NCBI GenBank assembly: GCA_003255025.1
Contig: QANY01007217.1
Span: 658,629 to 722,628, forward strand
DNA from: Datisca glomerata
Taxonomy: Eukaryota; Streptophyta; Magnoliopsida; Cucurbitales; Datiscaceae
Reading direction: 5' to 3'
DNA: 64,000 nucleotides
The stretch's first letter is position 1. Every line of letters starts with the position of its first letter. Shown piece after piece: positions 13,150 through 25,802 of the stretch. The position numbers and the translations under genes are program-made. The notes under the pieces were generated by a model that was given only the letters and a program-made list of their open reading frames with translations, did not search any database and was not told the DNA's origin.

Positions 13150-14815
13150 AATCGAGCTGTCCTCTGGCTGAAAAACCCTATCCACCAAACTTGAATCCTA
13201 CGACTTATGAACTGGGTCAATAAGCTCGTAAACTTTATTGACTTCTGAAGATCTAGGAGACAAGACCTTGAAGGTATACGGTCTCAGAATCCACCCATCA
13301 CTCCAAATATCAATCTGTCTTCCATCCCCCATGCTCCATCTCAACCTGTGTTTCAAGATATTTCTCCCCTCACAAAGACTTCTCCAACCCCAAGAAGCAC
13401 GTCTACCTACCACAAGATCCATGAAATTCGAATTATGAAAATATTTGCTTTTCAGGAACGAAGCAACTAAGGAATCCATATTAGAAATAATTCTCCAACC
13501 CTACTTAGCCAGCAATGCAAGATTAAAAGCAGTTAAATCTTTTGAAGCCCATGCCTCTCTCCATTTTACTTTTATCTATCCTGTCCCACGAACCCCAATG
13601 AATTCCAAAATTACAAGGCGAGGAACTCCACCAGTAATTTGCCAAGTGGGCACAAATTTTCTTACACAAGGTGATCAGAAGCTTGAAACAAGACATGGTG
13701 TAATTAGGAATAGCCAATGCACCCGATTTAATTAAAATATCCCTTCTTACAGGAGAAAGAGCTTTTCAGACCAACCCAAAATATTGTTCCTAAAAACCAC
13801 GAGACTCTTATGCTTATTAACATCTTGACCGGAAGCAACCCCATAATTATTAAGAATGTCCAGGAGAGTAACAATTTCAGCATCAGAAGCCTTACAGAAC
13901 AATAAAGAATCGTCTACAAAGAAAAGATCAAAAGCTGCAGGACCTCCAAAAACTGCTCGAAAGCTTGAAATTAAGCCAAGATCAATTGCATGATTAATCA
14001 TTTTAGATAACGCCTCAGCATAGATAATGAACATAAAAGGAGATAGAGGATCACCTTGTCTTAACCCACGATCTAGTTTAAACCTCTTACTCATATCATC
14101 ATTGAGAGATATATTATAAGTCATCGTAGAAATACAGGCCAAAACCACCTCCTCCAGTTATCTGAGAAGTTGATTTTCTGCGAGATGGATAATAAGAACT
14201 TCCATTCCACTCTGTCGTATAGCTTGGACATATCAATCTTGCCTTTCTTACGAGTCCGAAGTGAATGAAGAATCTCATGAGCAATGATAAAATTATCAAT
14301 AATTTGACTACCTGGAATAAACGCACTCTCCTATAATCTTATTAATAACTTCTCTAAGATGATTGGTAAGGATTTTAAAAATAATCTTATAAGAGATATT
14401 ACAAAGACTTATATGACGAAGCTATGACATATTTCTCGGACAACTAACTTTGGGGATAAGGACGATATGCGTATGATTAATATCAGGAGGCATGATACAA
14501 AAATTAAAAAAATCCCGTACCATATTAATAATATCCGAACTAATAACACTTCATTTCTGATGATAAAACACCGCCGTAAAAGTCATCCGAACCAGGTGAT
14601 TTTGAAGGATAAACACCATGCATAGCTGCCACAATTTCCTCCTTGAAAACCTTCGCATCTAACAACAATCTATCCTCATCACTAAAGCAATAATCAATAT
14701 TCTCCAAGACCCTAGCGATCATATCGTCGGACGGGTTAGAAGAAGGGAAAAGATTATGAAAATAGGAGAGAGCAATATGTTGAAAATACAAGAGAAATAA
14801 TTGAAGCATCGAGTA
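13150..14815 (-). mobile_element. LINE 5' part: reverse transcriptase, frameshifted
   Basis: Read on minus from 14809, the order is that of a plant L1 reverse transcriptase. First comes a YFHNLFPSS block and KSPGSDDF (the usual KAPGPDG region). Then AFIPGSQIIDNFIIAHEILH and KGKIDMSKLYDRVEW at about 14310-14190, GLRQGDPLSPFMFIIYAEAL at about 14070, and FVDDSLLF (variant of the F/YADD catalytic motif) at about 13920. Finally SWGWRSL–GRNIL and GDGRQIDIWSDGWI open the zf-RVT region near 13400-13290. The frame is broken several times and the N-terminal endonuclease is absent, so this is a 5'-truncated dead copy. Its 3' half lies at 9500-10773. Confidence 0.85.
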
Positions 14816-16620
14816 CTTTATATTTTATTGAATACAATAGTTATAACAAATAACTGAATATAATAGTTTAAAGAATAAGTCATTGGTCCACTATTATTAA
14901 TACTGAAATATTTATTTATTTTATGTGTTAATTAGGTACGTGTAGAGTCGTTAATTAACAAAACCTGCATGAATGGGTGGATCAACGAATGGATATAATA
15001 TAATTTCCAAGTTTATTGGACTAAATTAACAACGTACACAGTTTCTTTTGTTCATCAAAAGAGTCTTTTTAATGATAAATTAAATTCCACTAAATAAATA
15101 ATAATGAACAGATAGAGCATAAATCCAGCATATCCAATTGAGAATTATTGTCTAGAGTAAAGACGTGTGGATGAAATTAATATATAAGGAAATAGTTGAA
15201 TCATTGCTTCTCTCTGTTAAGAAAAATAAAATAAATCATATCCATTCAAAATAAAAGTAATGAGGTTGAATGGGTGATTGACACGTAACGTCAACTCTAT
15301 TTGTCCAAGTCGGAGAATAAGAACAAAATTTAGAGATGAAATTAGCCGAATTAATAAAATAAGTGGTGGGGACAATTGATTTAAATATTGAAAATCAAAC
15401 TAGAAAATTTGAAAATGAAAGCTCTATATATGATTTTTTGTCAACCCGGCCGTCAATAATAACCGTAGGGCAGAGAACAGCACATCTGTTGCCCACGTAA
15501 TCTTAACCTGCTGGTTCAACTCCAAGTGGTGAGGCTTTCGACTTCTAATCCCCTAGATCATAGACTAGGCTCTCCCCTTCCCAATACAACCATCGAGTAT
15601 TTCTTGTAAGTGATCCATGAGAACTCACAGTACAAAAGATGGCTACACCGTGTCTTTATGCGTATTTTGTATTGCATAACCAATGGTTTGATTAAATCAC
15701 TGGTGATTCAACATACAATATTAGATATTTATATTATGATCATCATTTTGAAGAATTTTTGGTGTCCCGTACTAATTAATAATACGTATGAGAAACTATT
15801 GGCGTACATAAATAATGTTGATAAATATCACAATGATTACATAAAATTTCTTAATTTTGTGAACTATGAAATTCTGCACAAAGATGAGAATTTTTAGAGA
15901 ACTTATAGAAAGATAAAAACAAAATAAAAAAAGGGTTAATAACCCTTTTACAACACCGAGATACTAGAGAATGAGTGATGTTAGTATGAATGAAGATAAG
16001 TTATTGAGAAAAAATTGTGAAAACCATACGCTAGCTTGTGATGATCACATGTATTATGTATGCTAATGTGTCTAGTTTACCTTATATACCTTGGTATATC
16101 TTTCATAAACATGATATTCATGCAAGGTTATGATTTCCTTAAATTATGCTCATATGCTAGATGATGTGAGTGATAATATGAATATCTCTCACGTATTATA
16201 GTCTAATGGTTAATACACATTTTATAATGGACGATAATGTCACGTGATGTTTAATTTTGATGTTTAACTCAACTCAGTTCATAATGAGATTTAATTTGAT
16301 ACAAAATAAATAATTATGTTAATTATTAAATCTACAATTGTCTTATCACATCATCACATCACACGTATGCTCACGAAGTAGTTGGTTTGAAAATAAACTA
16401 AAGAATATATATTTTATCGTCTTAATTGACACACATATCATTACCATAATCTTATGAAGATACTGATTTACACAAATTTATATCCTATTAATGATAAATT
16501 AAAAAACAAGAAGTTTTTTTTTTTTTTGCAAAATTACTAATCACGTGAACTATCTTGTTCCAAAAACTGATGTTTCCCGTAGCTTTTTTCAACATTTTTA
16601 TGTGAAAAATACTCCCGGAA
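14816..16620. other. AT-rich intergenic DNA
   Basis: No recognisable gene. A 95-codon frame on plus at 15610-15897 is Ile/Asn/Tyr-rich, as expected for AT-rich non-coding DNA, and matches no family I know. No repeat ends were identified. Confidence 0.55.
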
Positions 16621-17431
16621 AATAGAGGGGGAAAAGGGTATATGCAGCTCTGTTTTGGTTCCGCCGAAATACGTCGACTCCATTATTAGGGAATACATTA
16701 CACACTGCACAGACGTTTCCCTCCGTTACACTCTAATCCATATTTAATACGTCGTTTATACCAATTTTGTTCTTCCCACCCACCTTTCTTCAGACTTCGG
16801 CGTCTCTCTCTCCCCTTCATCTGAGATTCTATTTCTTTCCATCTTTCAAATTCAATTGACTTTTCCGATCTTATCTGGGTTTCTTTCACTACCACAAATG
16901 ATTCCATCAAAGCGAAGCCACAGATTCTTCAAATTTAGAATTCCATTTTCAAGCCCAACTTCCTCATTTTCTCCTTTCTGTCTTCGCAATTGATATTCTT
17001 GACTTTAGACAGGTTGTTTTCATTGGTAGACAAAAAATTACTCTCTTCCCCACCACGTTCCTGTAGTAATCCTAATCTCCTTTTCTTTTTCCAAGGAAAA
17101 ATCGAGGAATATAGTGTCTGTGTTTCGCCAATTTATTTTAATTTAAGGCAAATGCTTCCGAAATACAACTACGAGTGTTCACGAGGAGTAACGGGAATGG
17201 CTTGGATTATGTTAAGTGTTGATTACTCGAGGCTCTTCTGGTTGTTGTTTGGGGTCTTCTCTTATGAAAACCACGAGGGAAAACCACGGATCTTCTAGCA
17301 CTTGCTTTCCCGTCTTTACTTAGTTTTTCGATTCCCTACTTTCCAGTCTTAATTGTAATTTATATAAGTAATTTCTACTTAAATAAAGAAAAATCCTTTT
17401 GAGAGTGCTCTGAGTCTGATTTATTGAAGCC
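16621..17431 (+). promoter_or_regulatory. Upstream region and probable 5' UTR of the WNK5-like gene
   Basis: Pyrimidine-rich sequence with TCTCTC and CTTTCTTC runs at about 16785-16990 is typical of plant 5' leaders. A 102-codon frame at 16990-17298 has no known domain and is more likely leader or upstream ORF than a protein gene. The TSS cannot be placed from sequence alone. Confidence 0.4.
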
Positions 17432-20400
17432 ATGTACAAGACGATTACAGGAGGATGCATTAATGGAGTCAAGGCACAGATCGGATTCGTGGAAACCGAT
17501 CCATCGGGTCGCTATGGACGCGTACGTTTCTCTTCAACCCTTTTGAATTTGTATTTTATGCAATCTTAATTCCTAATTTATAATCCAATCCATGAGAAGT
17601 GAGAACTAAAACTTCTTTATAATTATGTCACTGCGTTATATTGTTCGTGAAACTAATATCCTGGGTACTTCATGCAGTAGTAATACTGATCAGTATCCTT
17701 TTCAAGCATGATTTTGTGAAATAAAAACAACAATTATTAATTCCAGAATTATCAGTTCAATTTTCCCAGAGGCTATGACTTTAAGAACTTGGAAGTTTTC
17801 TTCCTTATAGTTCCTTCCACGATCTTCTTTTTTTCGTTTGAAGTTAATTAAATATAAAAATTAATTTTTATTTGAATTAATTAGTTTGTTTTAGTGAGAA
17901 TTTGTATTTATCTGGTTTTGGTCAACGAAATCTTGCTTCTCCTGCTTGTCCAGTGACGCACTACGCACTAAACTTAGCAGTTAGCAGACTCTCCTTTTAA
18001 AAGCTTTATATTTATATCAATTTAATGCTTGATGTGCGAAGTTGTTTGGGAAAATCTTTACCCTTTTAATCATTTCCTCTAATAAAATTAATAGCATTTT
18101 TTCTGCAATTAAAATTTGTTTTTTAAATCTAATTAGTTTTTGATTTCTCTTAAAAGTGAAATGAAAAAATATATAAATAACGCCAGATTTCTTAGAATGA
18201 GCTTGACAAAAGAACCAGCAAAACTCACATATTGAAGGTTAAAGTTTAGTTGGCCTATATTGTGCAATGATCAATTCTCTATTCTTAAGTTTCTGCAAAC
18301 TGGTTTAATTAGAGCAAATTATTGACGCCAAAAGGTCAAGAAACTAGCTTATAGATTGAAGAGTGAAAACGAAAACACATGTCATGTATGTTAGATGATT
18401 TTTCATACACTTTTAACTCCGAAAACTCACGAAAATGCATCTAGCACCTTTTCAAGCAGTTCAGAGATGTTCTCGGCAAAGGTGCGATGAAGACGGTGTA
18501 TAAAGCTTTTGATGAAGTACTCGCGATGGAGGTAGCTTGGAATCAGGTTAAGCTTAAAGATGTATTTCATTCACCTGATGAATTGCAGCGGCTTTACTCT
18601 GAGGTTCACCTCCTGAAAAACCTCAACCATGACTCCATCATCAAGTTCTACTCATCCTGGATTGATACTAATCGAAGAACCTTCAACTTCATCACCGAAA
18701 TGTTCACGTCCGGCACCCTTAGAGAGTAATAATTACTTGATCATCACCTTTCTATCACATAGTTTATTATAACCTTAATTATCTTGTACAGGGATGTGAA
18801 TTTGATGTTTTCTGCGTGAGACGTGGATATAGGTACAGACAGAAATACCAAAGAGTAGACATCCGGGCAGTCAAGAACTGGGCTCGTCAGATTCTTTGTG
18901 GTCTGGCTTTTATGCACAAACATGATCCTCCAGTCATACATAGAGACCTCAAATGCGATAATATATTCGTAAACGGTCATCTTGGACAAGTCAAGATTGG
19001 TGATTTAGGCTTGGCTGCTATTCTTCATGGTTCCCAACATGCCCACAGTGTCATAGGTAATCTCTCTCTCTCTAGGCTATAATCTATATATGCAAGCTGA
19101 TTGCTCTTCTTTATGTGTCTCATCCATATTTTATCAAGTTGATAACGATGATTGATAATGATAATTAGGTACACCGGAATTTATGGCACCAGAATTATAT
19201 GAAGAGGACTACACCGAGCTAGTAGACATATATTCCTTTGGAATGTGTGTGCTAGAAATGCTGACTTCTGAGTATCCATATGGCGAGTGCTCCAATCCAG
19301 CCCAAATATACAAGAAAGTAACTTCAGTAAGTTCAGGCTTTAAGGCATTTTGTTTGTGAAACACACAATTGTTACCAATTACCATGGTATGCTTCTGACC
19401 AGCATTACATCTTCACAACTAACCAGGGAAAATTGCCCGAAGCATTCTACCGAATCGAAGATAAGGAAGCTCAGCGATTTGTCGGCAAATGCTTAGCGAC
19501 TGTTTCAGAGAGGTTGCCAGCTCAGGAACTCTTGCTTGACCCCTTCCTATCATCCTCGACTGGTGGGGAACTGTTGTCTAGTGAAGCAGAGAAGGAAGAG
19601 TTGCCATCTATATTGTCTGATCCAACAAGAAGCAAGGAGATGATCATCACTGGAACGATGAATCTAGATGATGATACAATTTTTCTTAAAGTGCAGATTA
19701 TTGGCAATGATGGTATAATTATTTTGAGCTTGTATCTCATATTTTACTAACAAATCAATCTCATGAAAAAAGATTAATTCTTCTCATAAACGCAAAAAGG
19801 CAACTTTCCCTAACATTGTCGATTTCCTCTAACGATGCTTACGCCCTCTCTGTGTTACAGGTAAACCTAATAATGTTTACTTTCCATTTGACACTGTGAA
19901 AGACAGTGCGATTGGTGTGGCAAATGAAATGGTGAAAGACTTGGAAATTAGTGACTGGGATCCATTAGAGATTTCCGATATGATAGAGGAACAAATGTCT
20001 TCCTTAATTCCTGGTTGGAAGGACTGGGGATCACCCAAATACCATCAGCAGCAAAGCTTCAGTTATCAAGATGATGATTTCGATGATGATGAAAATGTAA
20101 TACACCATTCGTTCTATTCTTCTTCTACCCACTCCTCCTTAACATCTCTCCCTGCCATCAACTCGTTGTATGAAAACCAAGACGGCCAAGGAAAGACTGT
20201 TATCTCTGGCCACAAATGGAATCAAGGTACTTGTCTTGCTTCTTTAAACATAATTAAGACAGTTTTTTGCTTTTTTAAGATACAGGAATGCCCAAATAAT
20301 GAAATTACGACTTCCTCATTTGTACTAATCCTCAATTTGATTGATATGCAGAAGATCTATTTATCGATGATGATTCAAGCTCTCATAGCTCCTTGAACTC

Positions 20401-20734
20401 CCCTGAGTATTTCAATATAAATTACTCATCAGGCAATGAAGATGATTGCGAATTGAGCTCCAGAGGAGAGCCCCATTGCATCTGTAAGTTGCATAAATCT
20501 ACAAGATTCTGTCCGACAGACAAGATGACTGCAAATCGTTGCAGACAACCTCATCACTCCAATCAGCCACGAGGGCTAACCAGGATTCAGTCATTAGTAG
20601 ATGTACGCAGCCAACTATTGCACCGGTCTCTGTTGGAGGAGATAAACAAGAGGCGATTGTTTAAGACCGTTGGAGCTGTTGACAACATCGGATATCATGA
20701 TCCAGGGGAGTTTCCAGACAAAATGTGTCCTTAG
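17432..20734 (+). CDS. WNK5: WNK5-like (With-No-Lysine) serine/threonine kinase
   Basis: Seven exons: 17432-17521, 18460-18725, 18833-19056, 19169-19326, 19427-19712, 19861-20226 and 20352-20734, all with GT–AG introns and consistent phase, giving 590 residues. The kinase domain covers about residues 29-288. The glycine loop is [10 protein letters not shown], with Lys41 as the WNK-type catalytic lysine. Subdomain II reads VAWN, so the usual lysine is replaced by Asn58. The catalytic loop is HRDLKCDN (Asp157) and the metal-binding motif is DLG (176-178), followed by [15 protein letters not shown]. After the kinase comes an OSR1/SPAK-like segment: TIFLKVQI, then VYFPFDTV, then [14 protein letters not shown]. 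The C-terminus has [12 protein letters not shown], as in Arabidopsis WNK5 by memory. WNKs are cytosolic kinases linked in plants to flowering time, stress and ion transport. A polyadenylation signal follows. The gene appears intact. Confidence 0.93.
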
Positions 20735-20867
20735 TGGGTGTGTTTGACAATGGCCGTCATCAGAGGAAGGCAATTGTTGGTTGTTTTTTTTGGCGTCCAA
20801 GTCAATGTACATGTTGAAGGAGTTGGAAGTTTACAGTATGAATATATGTGTTGTAAGGTGTTGCTCG

Positions 20868-20873
20868 AATAAA
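20868..20873 (+). terminator. Candidate polyadenylation signal of the WNK5-like gene
   Basis: A canonical AATAAA lies 134 bases after the stop codon, within an AT-rich 3' flank. Placement fits a plant near-upstream element. The cleavage site itself cannot be read from sequence. Confidence 0.5.
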
Positions 20874-21459
20874 TTTCAAACCTTACTATAGTTTTTGGGG
20901 TTTGATGTAATCTGTGAATATGTTTGTAGTAATAAAAATTTCGTCAATGTAAGACACACAACGATTAAGCTTCTATAATCATATCCAAATCTTATGGTTT
21001 GTCATAACATATAATATCCCAATGCTGTAGAATTTGGAAGAAACGAAAAGGCTTAGCGATCGGTGTGAGGGGTTATTAAATGGTTAAAACTCAATTTGTT
21101 GAAGAATGTCGGCAGAGGGACATGGGACTGTATCAATCAAGTGAGAGTGACTTTCAAATGCCATTAAAAAATTAACGTAAAAAAAAATTAACTTTTGCTT
21201 TAATTCTTCAAAAGCTAGTAGCTGGAGTTACAGACGCTAATATTGTATGCTTATGTTGTCATTTGTAGAGGCCTAGATGGGCTATAAATCAAAAGAGAAA
21301 CCAGGTCATTCGCCATTACCATTAGTAATACGAAATTTAGAAGTAAGATTGCCATTAGTAGGCTCGACTTTGTATTGTGGTTGAACTTTTTACATAGAAC
21401 CGCTCAATTCCTTTCGGTTATTTGAATTAATATATTTTTTTAATTTATTTAAGAATTTT
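20874..21459. other. Intergenic DNA between WNK5-like gene and fold-back element
   Basis: No gene or structured repeat recognised. AT content rises towards 21420, where the left arm of the palindrome-rich element begins. Confidence 0.5.
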
Positions 21460-22737
21460 TTTATTCATTTTTAAAAATAAAGAATTTATATTATTGATCC
21501 ATCAATTTAATATCACCACTTGTACAAGTCAAATTAATTTAATAATATTTTATTCTTTTTTTCTTCTTTATTTTTCAACGAAATTTGTTCTTCTACTTGA
21601 ATAGTTCAAGTAGTTTTTTATGACTACTCGAACCTTTCAAGTAATTATTTTTTTGTCAATCAACACTCATACACTATGTGACTATTTGAAGGGTTCAAGT
21701 AGTTGTTTATGACTACTTGAAGGGTTCTAGTAGTTATTTTTTTGTTAGTTAATTACTCGTACACCAGGTGACTAGTTGAATGATTAAAGTAGTTATTTAT
21801 GAATACTTGAACCCTGAAAGTAGTTGTTTATGACTACTTAAACCATTCAAGTAGTAATTTTTTGTTTGATCAGTTAGCAACCCAAACACTAGTGATTACT
21901 TGAAGGTATCAAGTAGTTTTTTATTACTACTTGAGCATTTATTTACGTTAAAAATAAGAAAAAATGAACGTTGAGTATTTGAAGGGTTCAAGTAGCTTTT
22001 TATGAATACTTGAACCCTTCAAGTAGTTTTTATTTTGTCAGTCAGCAACTCAGACATTAGGTGACTACTTGAAGGGTTCAAGTAATTGTTTATGACTACT
22101 TAAATGGTTCAAATAATTGTTTATGACTACTTAAATGGTTCAAATAATTGTTTATGACTACTTCAACACTTCAAGTAATTATTTTTTGTTTGGTCAGTTT
22201 GCAACTCAAACACAAGGTGACTACTTGATGAGTAGTTTTTTTATGACTACTTGAATGATTCAAGTAGCTTTTTATGACTACTTGAACCTTTTTTGCGTAA
22301 AAAAAAATAAGAGAAAATGATCGTTCAATACTTGAAGGGTTTAAAATAGTCATAAAAAACTACTTGAACCCTTCAAGTAATGAAAAATGACTACTTGAAT
22401 CCTTCAAGTAGTGATGAGTTTACTGGACAATAAACTTAAGGAGGAAAAAATCTACTTGAAGAGTTCAAATAGTATAAAATTACCACTTGATATAGCGGAA
22501 ATCTCAATAAAACCATAAAAATACCAAAAGCTATTGAATCGTGCACAATTTCTAGCAATCAATCTTCCAAAACTTATTGAATCCTATGAAAAAGCCCAAA
22601 TTACAACCGAAAAAACTTCCAGGCCTATGAAAGTGCTTAAAAATAGTGTTTTATGGACCCAAAACTGGGTTGCGATGGGTGAAATCGATCGCACATGTAG
22701 ATCTCTAAATAAACTTTGATTTGATATCTTACGCGCC
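21460..22737 (+). mobile_element. Fold-back element, left arm (palindrome array)
   Basis: The arm is built from repeated short palindromes of the form ACTACTTGAA-CCC/GGG-TTCAAGTAGT, joined by spacers such as TTTTTTATGA and a longer GTCAGTTAGCAACCCAAACAC-type spacer (GATCAGTTAGCAACCC at about 21880). The arm appears inverted in 31340-31860. The outer edge AAATTAATTTAATAATATTTTAT (21531 onward) and the block around 21870-21990 (…AACACTAG… to …AAAATGAACGTT) recur as reverse complement at about 31770-31795 and 31350-31500. The outer limit is uncertain by tens of bases. Nothing here is coding. The inner part at 22500-22737 is unique sequence cut off by a Ty3/Gypsy insertion at 22738. Confidence 0.8.
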
Positions 22738-22742
22738 ATGTG

Positions 22743-24105
22743 TGTAATACCCAAGTTTTTAATTAAAGGGTATTTTTGTAATTTAGAATTCACTCACACC
22801 ATATTTGCACTTACACCCTAGTCACCCTATTTGTTTCCTTTGTGTTCTCTCTTAACCATTTTCCCCAAATCTCTCTTTTGTTACCTACAATTATCTCTGT
22901 CTTTTTATATGATTGCACATCTCTACTTCAACTAGTTCTTCTTCATCAGTTATCCTTCATTAATCAAGGTCATTAGTTGCTGAATTTAATTCGTAGCGAA
23001 TCTAGGTAAGTGGATTTACGTAATAATTCAGATCATATGTTATAAGTGTAGAATATATAATGTGAAATTGTTTTATTATTTCTTTATGTTCAATCTTATG
23101 ATCAAGTAATTTATTTATTTTCCTAATTATGATGAAATTATTTACCATGTTATGTATACTTATATTTTGAGTTATATATGTATTAGTTATGTGTTTATGT
23201 TCATGAACAAGTTATATATTTACTTATGTATATGTGATAACGTGAATTATGAATATTAATTCAAATAAAAAGAGATAAGTAAACAAGAAGTAGACTTAAT
23301 CATGTCCCTTCATTATCAAGTAACCAGATTGTTCACGTCATGTTATCAAATTATACAGTTGAGTGTCACCATGTTCATGTTAGCGTCCTTGAGGTTCATA
23401 TAAACTTAAATGACATCAAGTTTCATGACACCCAATCTGTCATGTTCACGTTACAAGTTCAAGTTCAAGTTGTGAAACAGTTCTGATTAGGTTGTTAATC
23501 GAGGGATATGTCTAGTCGAATTATGATCAAGCAAGTATAAGTATTAGCATGTATAAGTACAAGTTCAAGTTATATGTTAATTATGAAATCGTTGTGTTGT
23601 TACGAGTATTTTATGTGACATGTGAACGTGTGAAATAAATTTGCATGAGTTATATGTTTACATTTATGTCATGTGAAACTCATTAGTATGTGAGTTTACT
23701 TACTGAGTATTTTTAATACTCACCCCCCATAGATGATTGTGTTGCAGATGATGACGAGCAGTAGAGTGAGGGGCCGCCATAGCAAGCAAGCACGATTATG
23801 ATTTCTAAGTTTAATTATGACTTCAGTTATTTTAGATATTTATGAATATTTATTTTTAATCTTTCATGTCATATGGATTATCGTGCTTCACTTATTTACA
23901 GTTTAATGAATCATTTATTTCTATTTAATGAGTTAATATTATTTTAAAATAATTTTTATGCTTCCGCTATTTAAGGTTAAAAATTAGGGTAAAATTAGGT
24001 TTTCCGATTTGGGGATTTTTTTAAATTAGGGTTTCAATTGAATTGAGAAATTTTCAAATTTTGAAATTTCAAGCATGTTTAACCCTCGGGAATCAGGGCG
24101 TTACA
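22743..24105 (+). repeat. 5' LTR of the Ty3/Gypsy element
   Basis: 1363 bases, starting TGTAATACCC and ending GGGCGTTACA. Compared with the 3' LTR it lacks about 25 bases near 22885 and about 10 bases near 23816, and carries one extra AAGTTC unit near 23458. Base substitutions are few, so the insertion is not ancient. Confidence 0.95.
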
Positions 24106-24331
24106 GTTTGGTATCAAAGCCAATGTTTTAGATTCTGTAGACTTTTCTACGTAAAAAGTATAGCATGTCGCTCACTCTGCTCCTCCATCATCTTACAAGT
24201 CAGGTACGCATATTATATATATGTTTTAACTATAGAATTTGTTGTTATGCTTTAGATTCGTTATGAAACGTTCGATTACATTTATGTTATTTTGTGCGTT
24301 AAAATTAGATTTTTGGTAAGTCTTCGGTTGT

Positions 24332-25246
24332 ATGGTTAGCAGTACGATGGCGCACCTTACAAGGAACAACAACAGTCACGCACCAGTCAATCCTACTACT
24401 GACCCTCCAGCAACTATGGTTCAGATATTTCAAGAGTTCTTGGAACTGTTAAGGCAGACGGCGACAGCTCGCCTGACACAACAAGTACAACAACCACACC
24501 AAACACTAGTGGACATACAGTTGATATAGACCTTCAGGAGGCTAAATCCACCTGAATTTGATGGCCATTCATCCGATCCACTGCTAGCTGATGAATGGAT
24601 TACAAGATTGGAGCAGATTTTCTAGTTTATGCCATGTTATGAGATTTAGATGGTTGTTTGCACAACATTTATGCTGACACGGGAGTCTTGAAAATGGTGG
24701 GAGCTCATACGGAGAACTCATGGCATCAACAGTAATCCAGTGGCATGGGATCGTTTCAAGGAACTTTTCCTTGAGAAATATTTTCCGATCATGGTCAGAA
24801 CAGAGAAGGAGGCCGAATTTCTTAGACTTGCGCAAGGTGCTATAAGTGTAATAGAATACGAGCGAAAGTTTGAAGAATTGTCTCGGTACGCCATGCACTA
24901 TGTGGATAACGAAGTAAGAAAGGCTTGGACTTTTGAAAGAGGACTGCGTCTAGAGATTAAGGGTTCAATGTCACTTCTTAAGCATACCACCTACGCAATG
25001 GTGGTTGAGGCAGCTTTACTGATGGAACAGAATCTTCCGCCACGTGCACCACCTCGGTCAGAGCAATCATTTCATGGAAAAAGAAAATCACATATTTCCC
25101 ATCAGGGTCCTCACAATGCAAAAAGACAGATGATCAAATCAAATCCCTAATGTGCTACATGTAACAAACATCACGTTGGTCAATGTTTTAAGGCGATCAA
25201 TGCTTGCTTTAAGTGTGGAAAGACTGGACATTACCTCAGACATTGC
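24332..25246 (+). pseudogene. Gag of the Ty3/Gypsy element, frameshifted
   Basis: Capsid-like reading starts at 24332 (short Gln/Thr-rich N-terminus), is broken near 24530, and resumes at 24740-25150 with the retrotransposon gag core: WDRFKELFLEKYFP, EAEFLRLAQG, VIEYERKFEELSRYA. A stop at 25148 precedes a CCHC zinc knuckle at 25205-25246 (CFKCGKTGHYLRHC), with a less regular cysteine cluster just before it. Gag packages the element RNA. The breaks indicate loss of function. Confidence 0.88.
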
Positions 25247-25348
25247 CCTCTACTTGCTCATGAACATACCAGTGATGTTGTTGGTGGTAGAGCTAAAGGA
25301 AAAGTTTTTGCATTAACTCGCCAGGAAGCTGAGCATTCGGATGCAATT

Positions 25349-25690
25349 GTGGCAGGTACATTACTTGTATTAGGGCATTCAGCTTTCACATTGATTGATT
25401 CCGGATCCACGCATTCTTTTATTTCTACTTCTTTTGTAACTCATGCATCATTTCCTGTTGTGCCTTTGGGTTTTGAATTATGTGTTTCTACGCCTTCTGG
25501 AGCTTCCCTCCTAGCTAATAAGGTGATAGAGAGTTGTTCAGTAATGGTTGCAGATAATGTTATGTGTGCTAGACTTATAGTCCTAGTGATGCATGATTTT
25601 GATGTAATCCTAGGGATAGATTGGTTGGCTGCAAATTATGCCAACATAGATTGTTATCCGAAAAGAAGTTCTATTCCTACCTCCTGGTAG
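25349..25690 (+). pseudogene. Aspartic protease region of the Ty3/Gypsy element
   Basis: The reading holds the retropepsin active-site motif LIDSGSTHSFIS near its start and VILGIDWL near its end, the two hallmarks of plant Ty3/Gypsy proteases. The frame closes at 25690 and the linker to reverse transcriptase (25690-25803) is out of frame. In an active element it would cut the Gag-Pol polyprotein. Confidence 0.88.
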
Positions 25691-25802
25691 GCCTAGTTTC
25701 AAGTTTAGGGGATCCAAGCAATGCTCAATGCCGAAGGTTATATCTGCTTTGCGGGCACAACGCCTACTTGATTGTGGTAACTGAGGTTACTTAGCTTCTG
25801 TT

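Noticed and set aside
15610..15897. 95-codon open frame on plus in the 15-16 kb gap
   Set aside because: Ile/Asn/Tyr-rich content matches AT-rich non-coding DNA; no domain, no splice partners, no signal peptide.
16990..17298. 102-codon open frame just upstream of the WNK5-like gene
   Set aside because: No known domain, and it lies in pyrimidine-rich leader-like DNA; better explained as 5' UTR.
21590..22440. CRISPR-like array of short repeats
   Set aside because: Units are palindromes with variable spacing and no unique equal-length spacers, and the genome is a plant; a fold-back element explains it.
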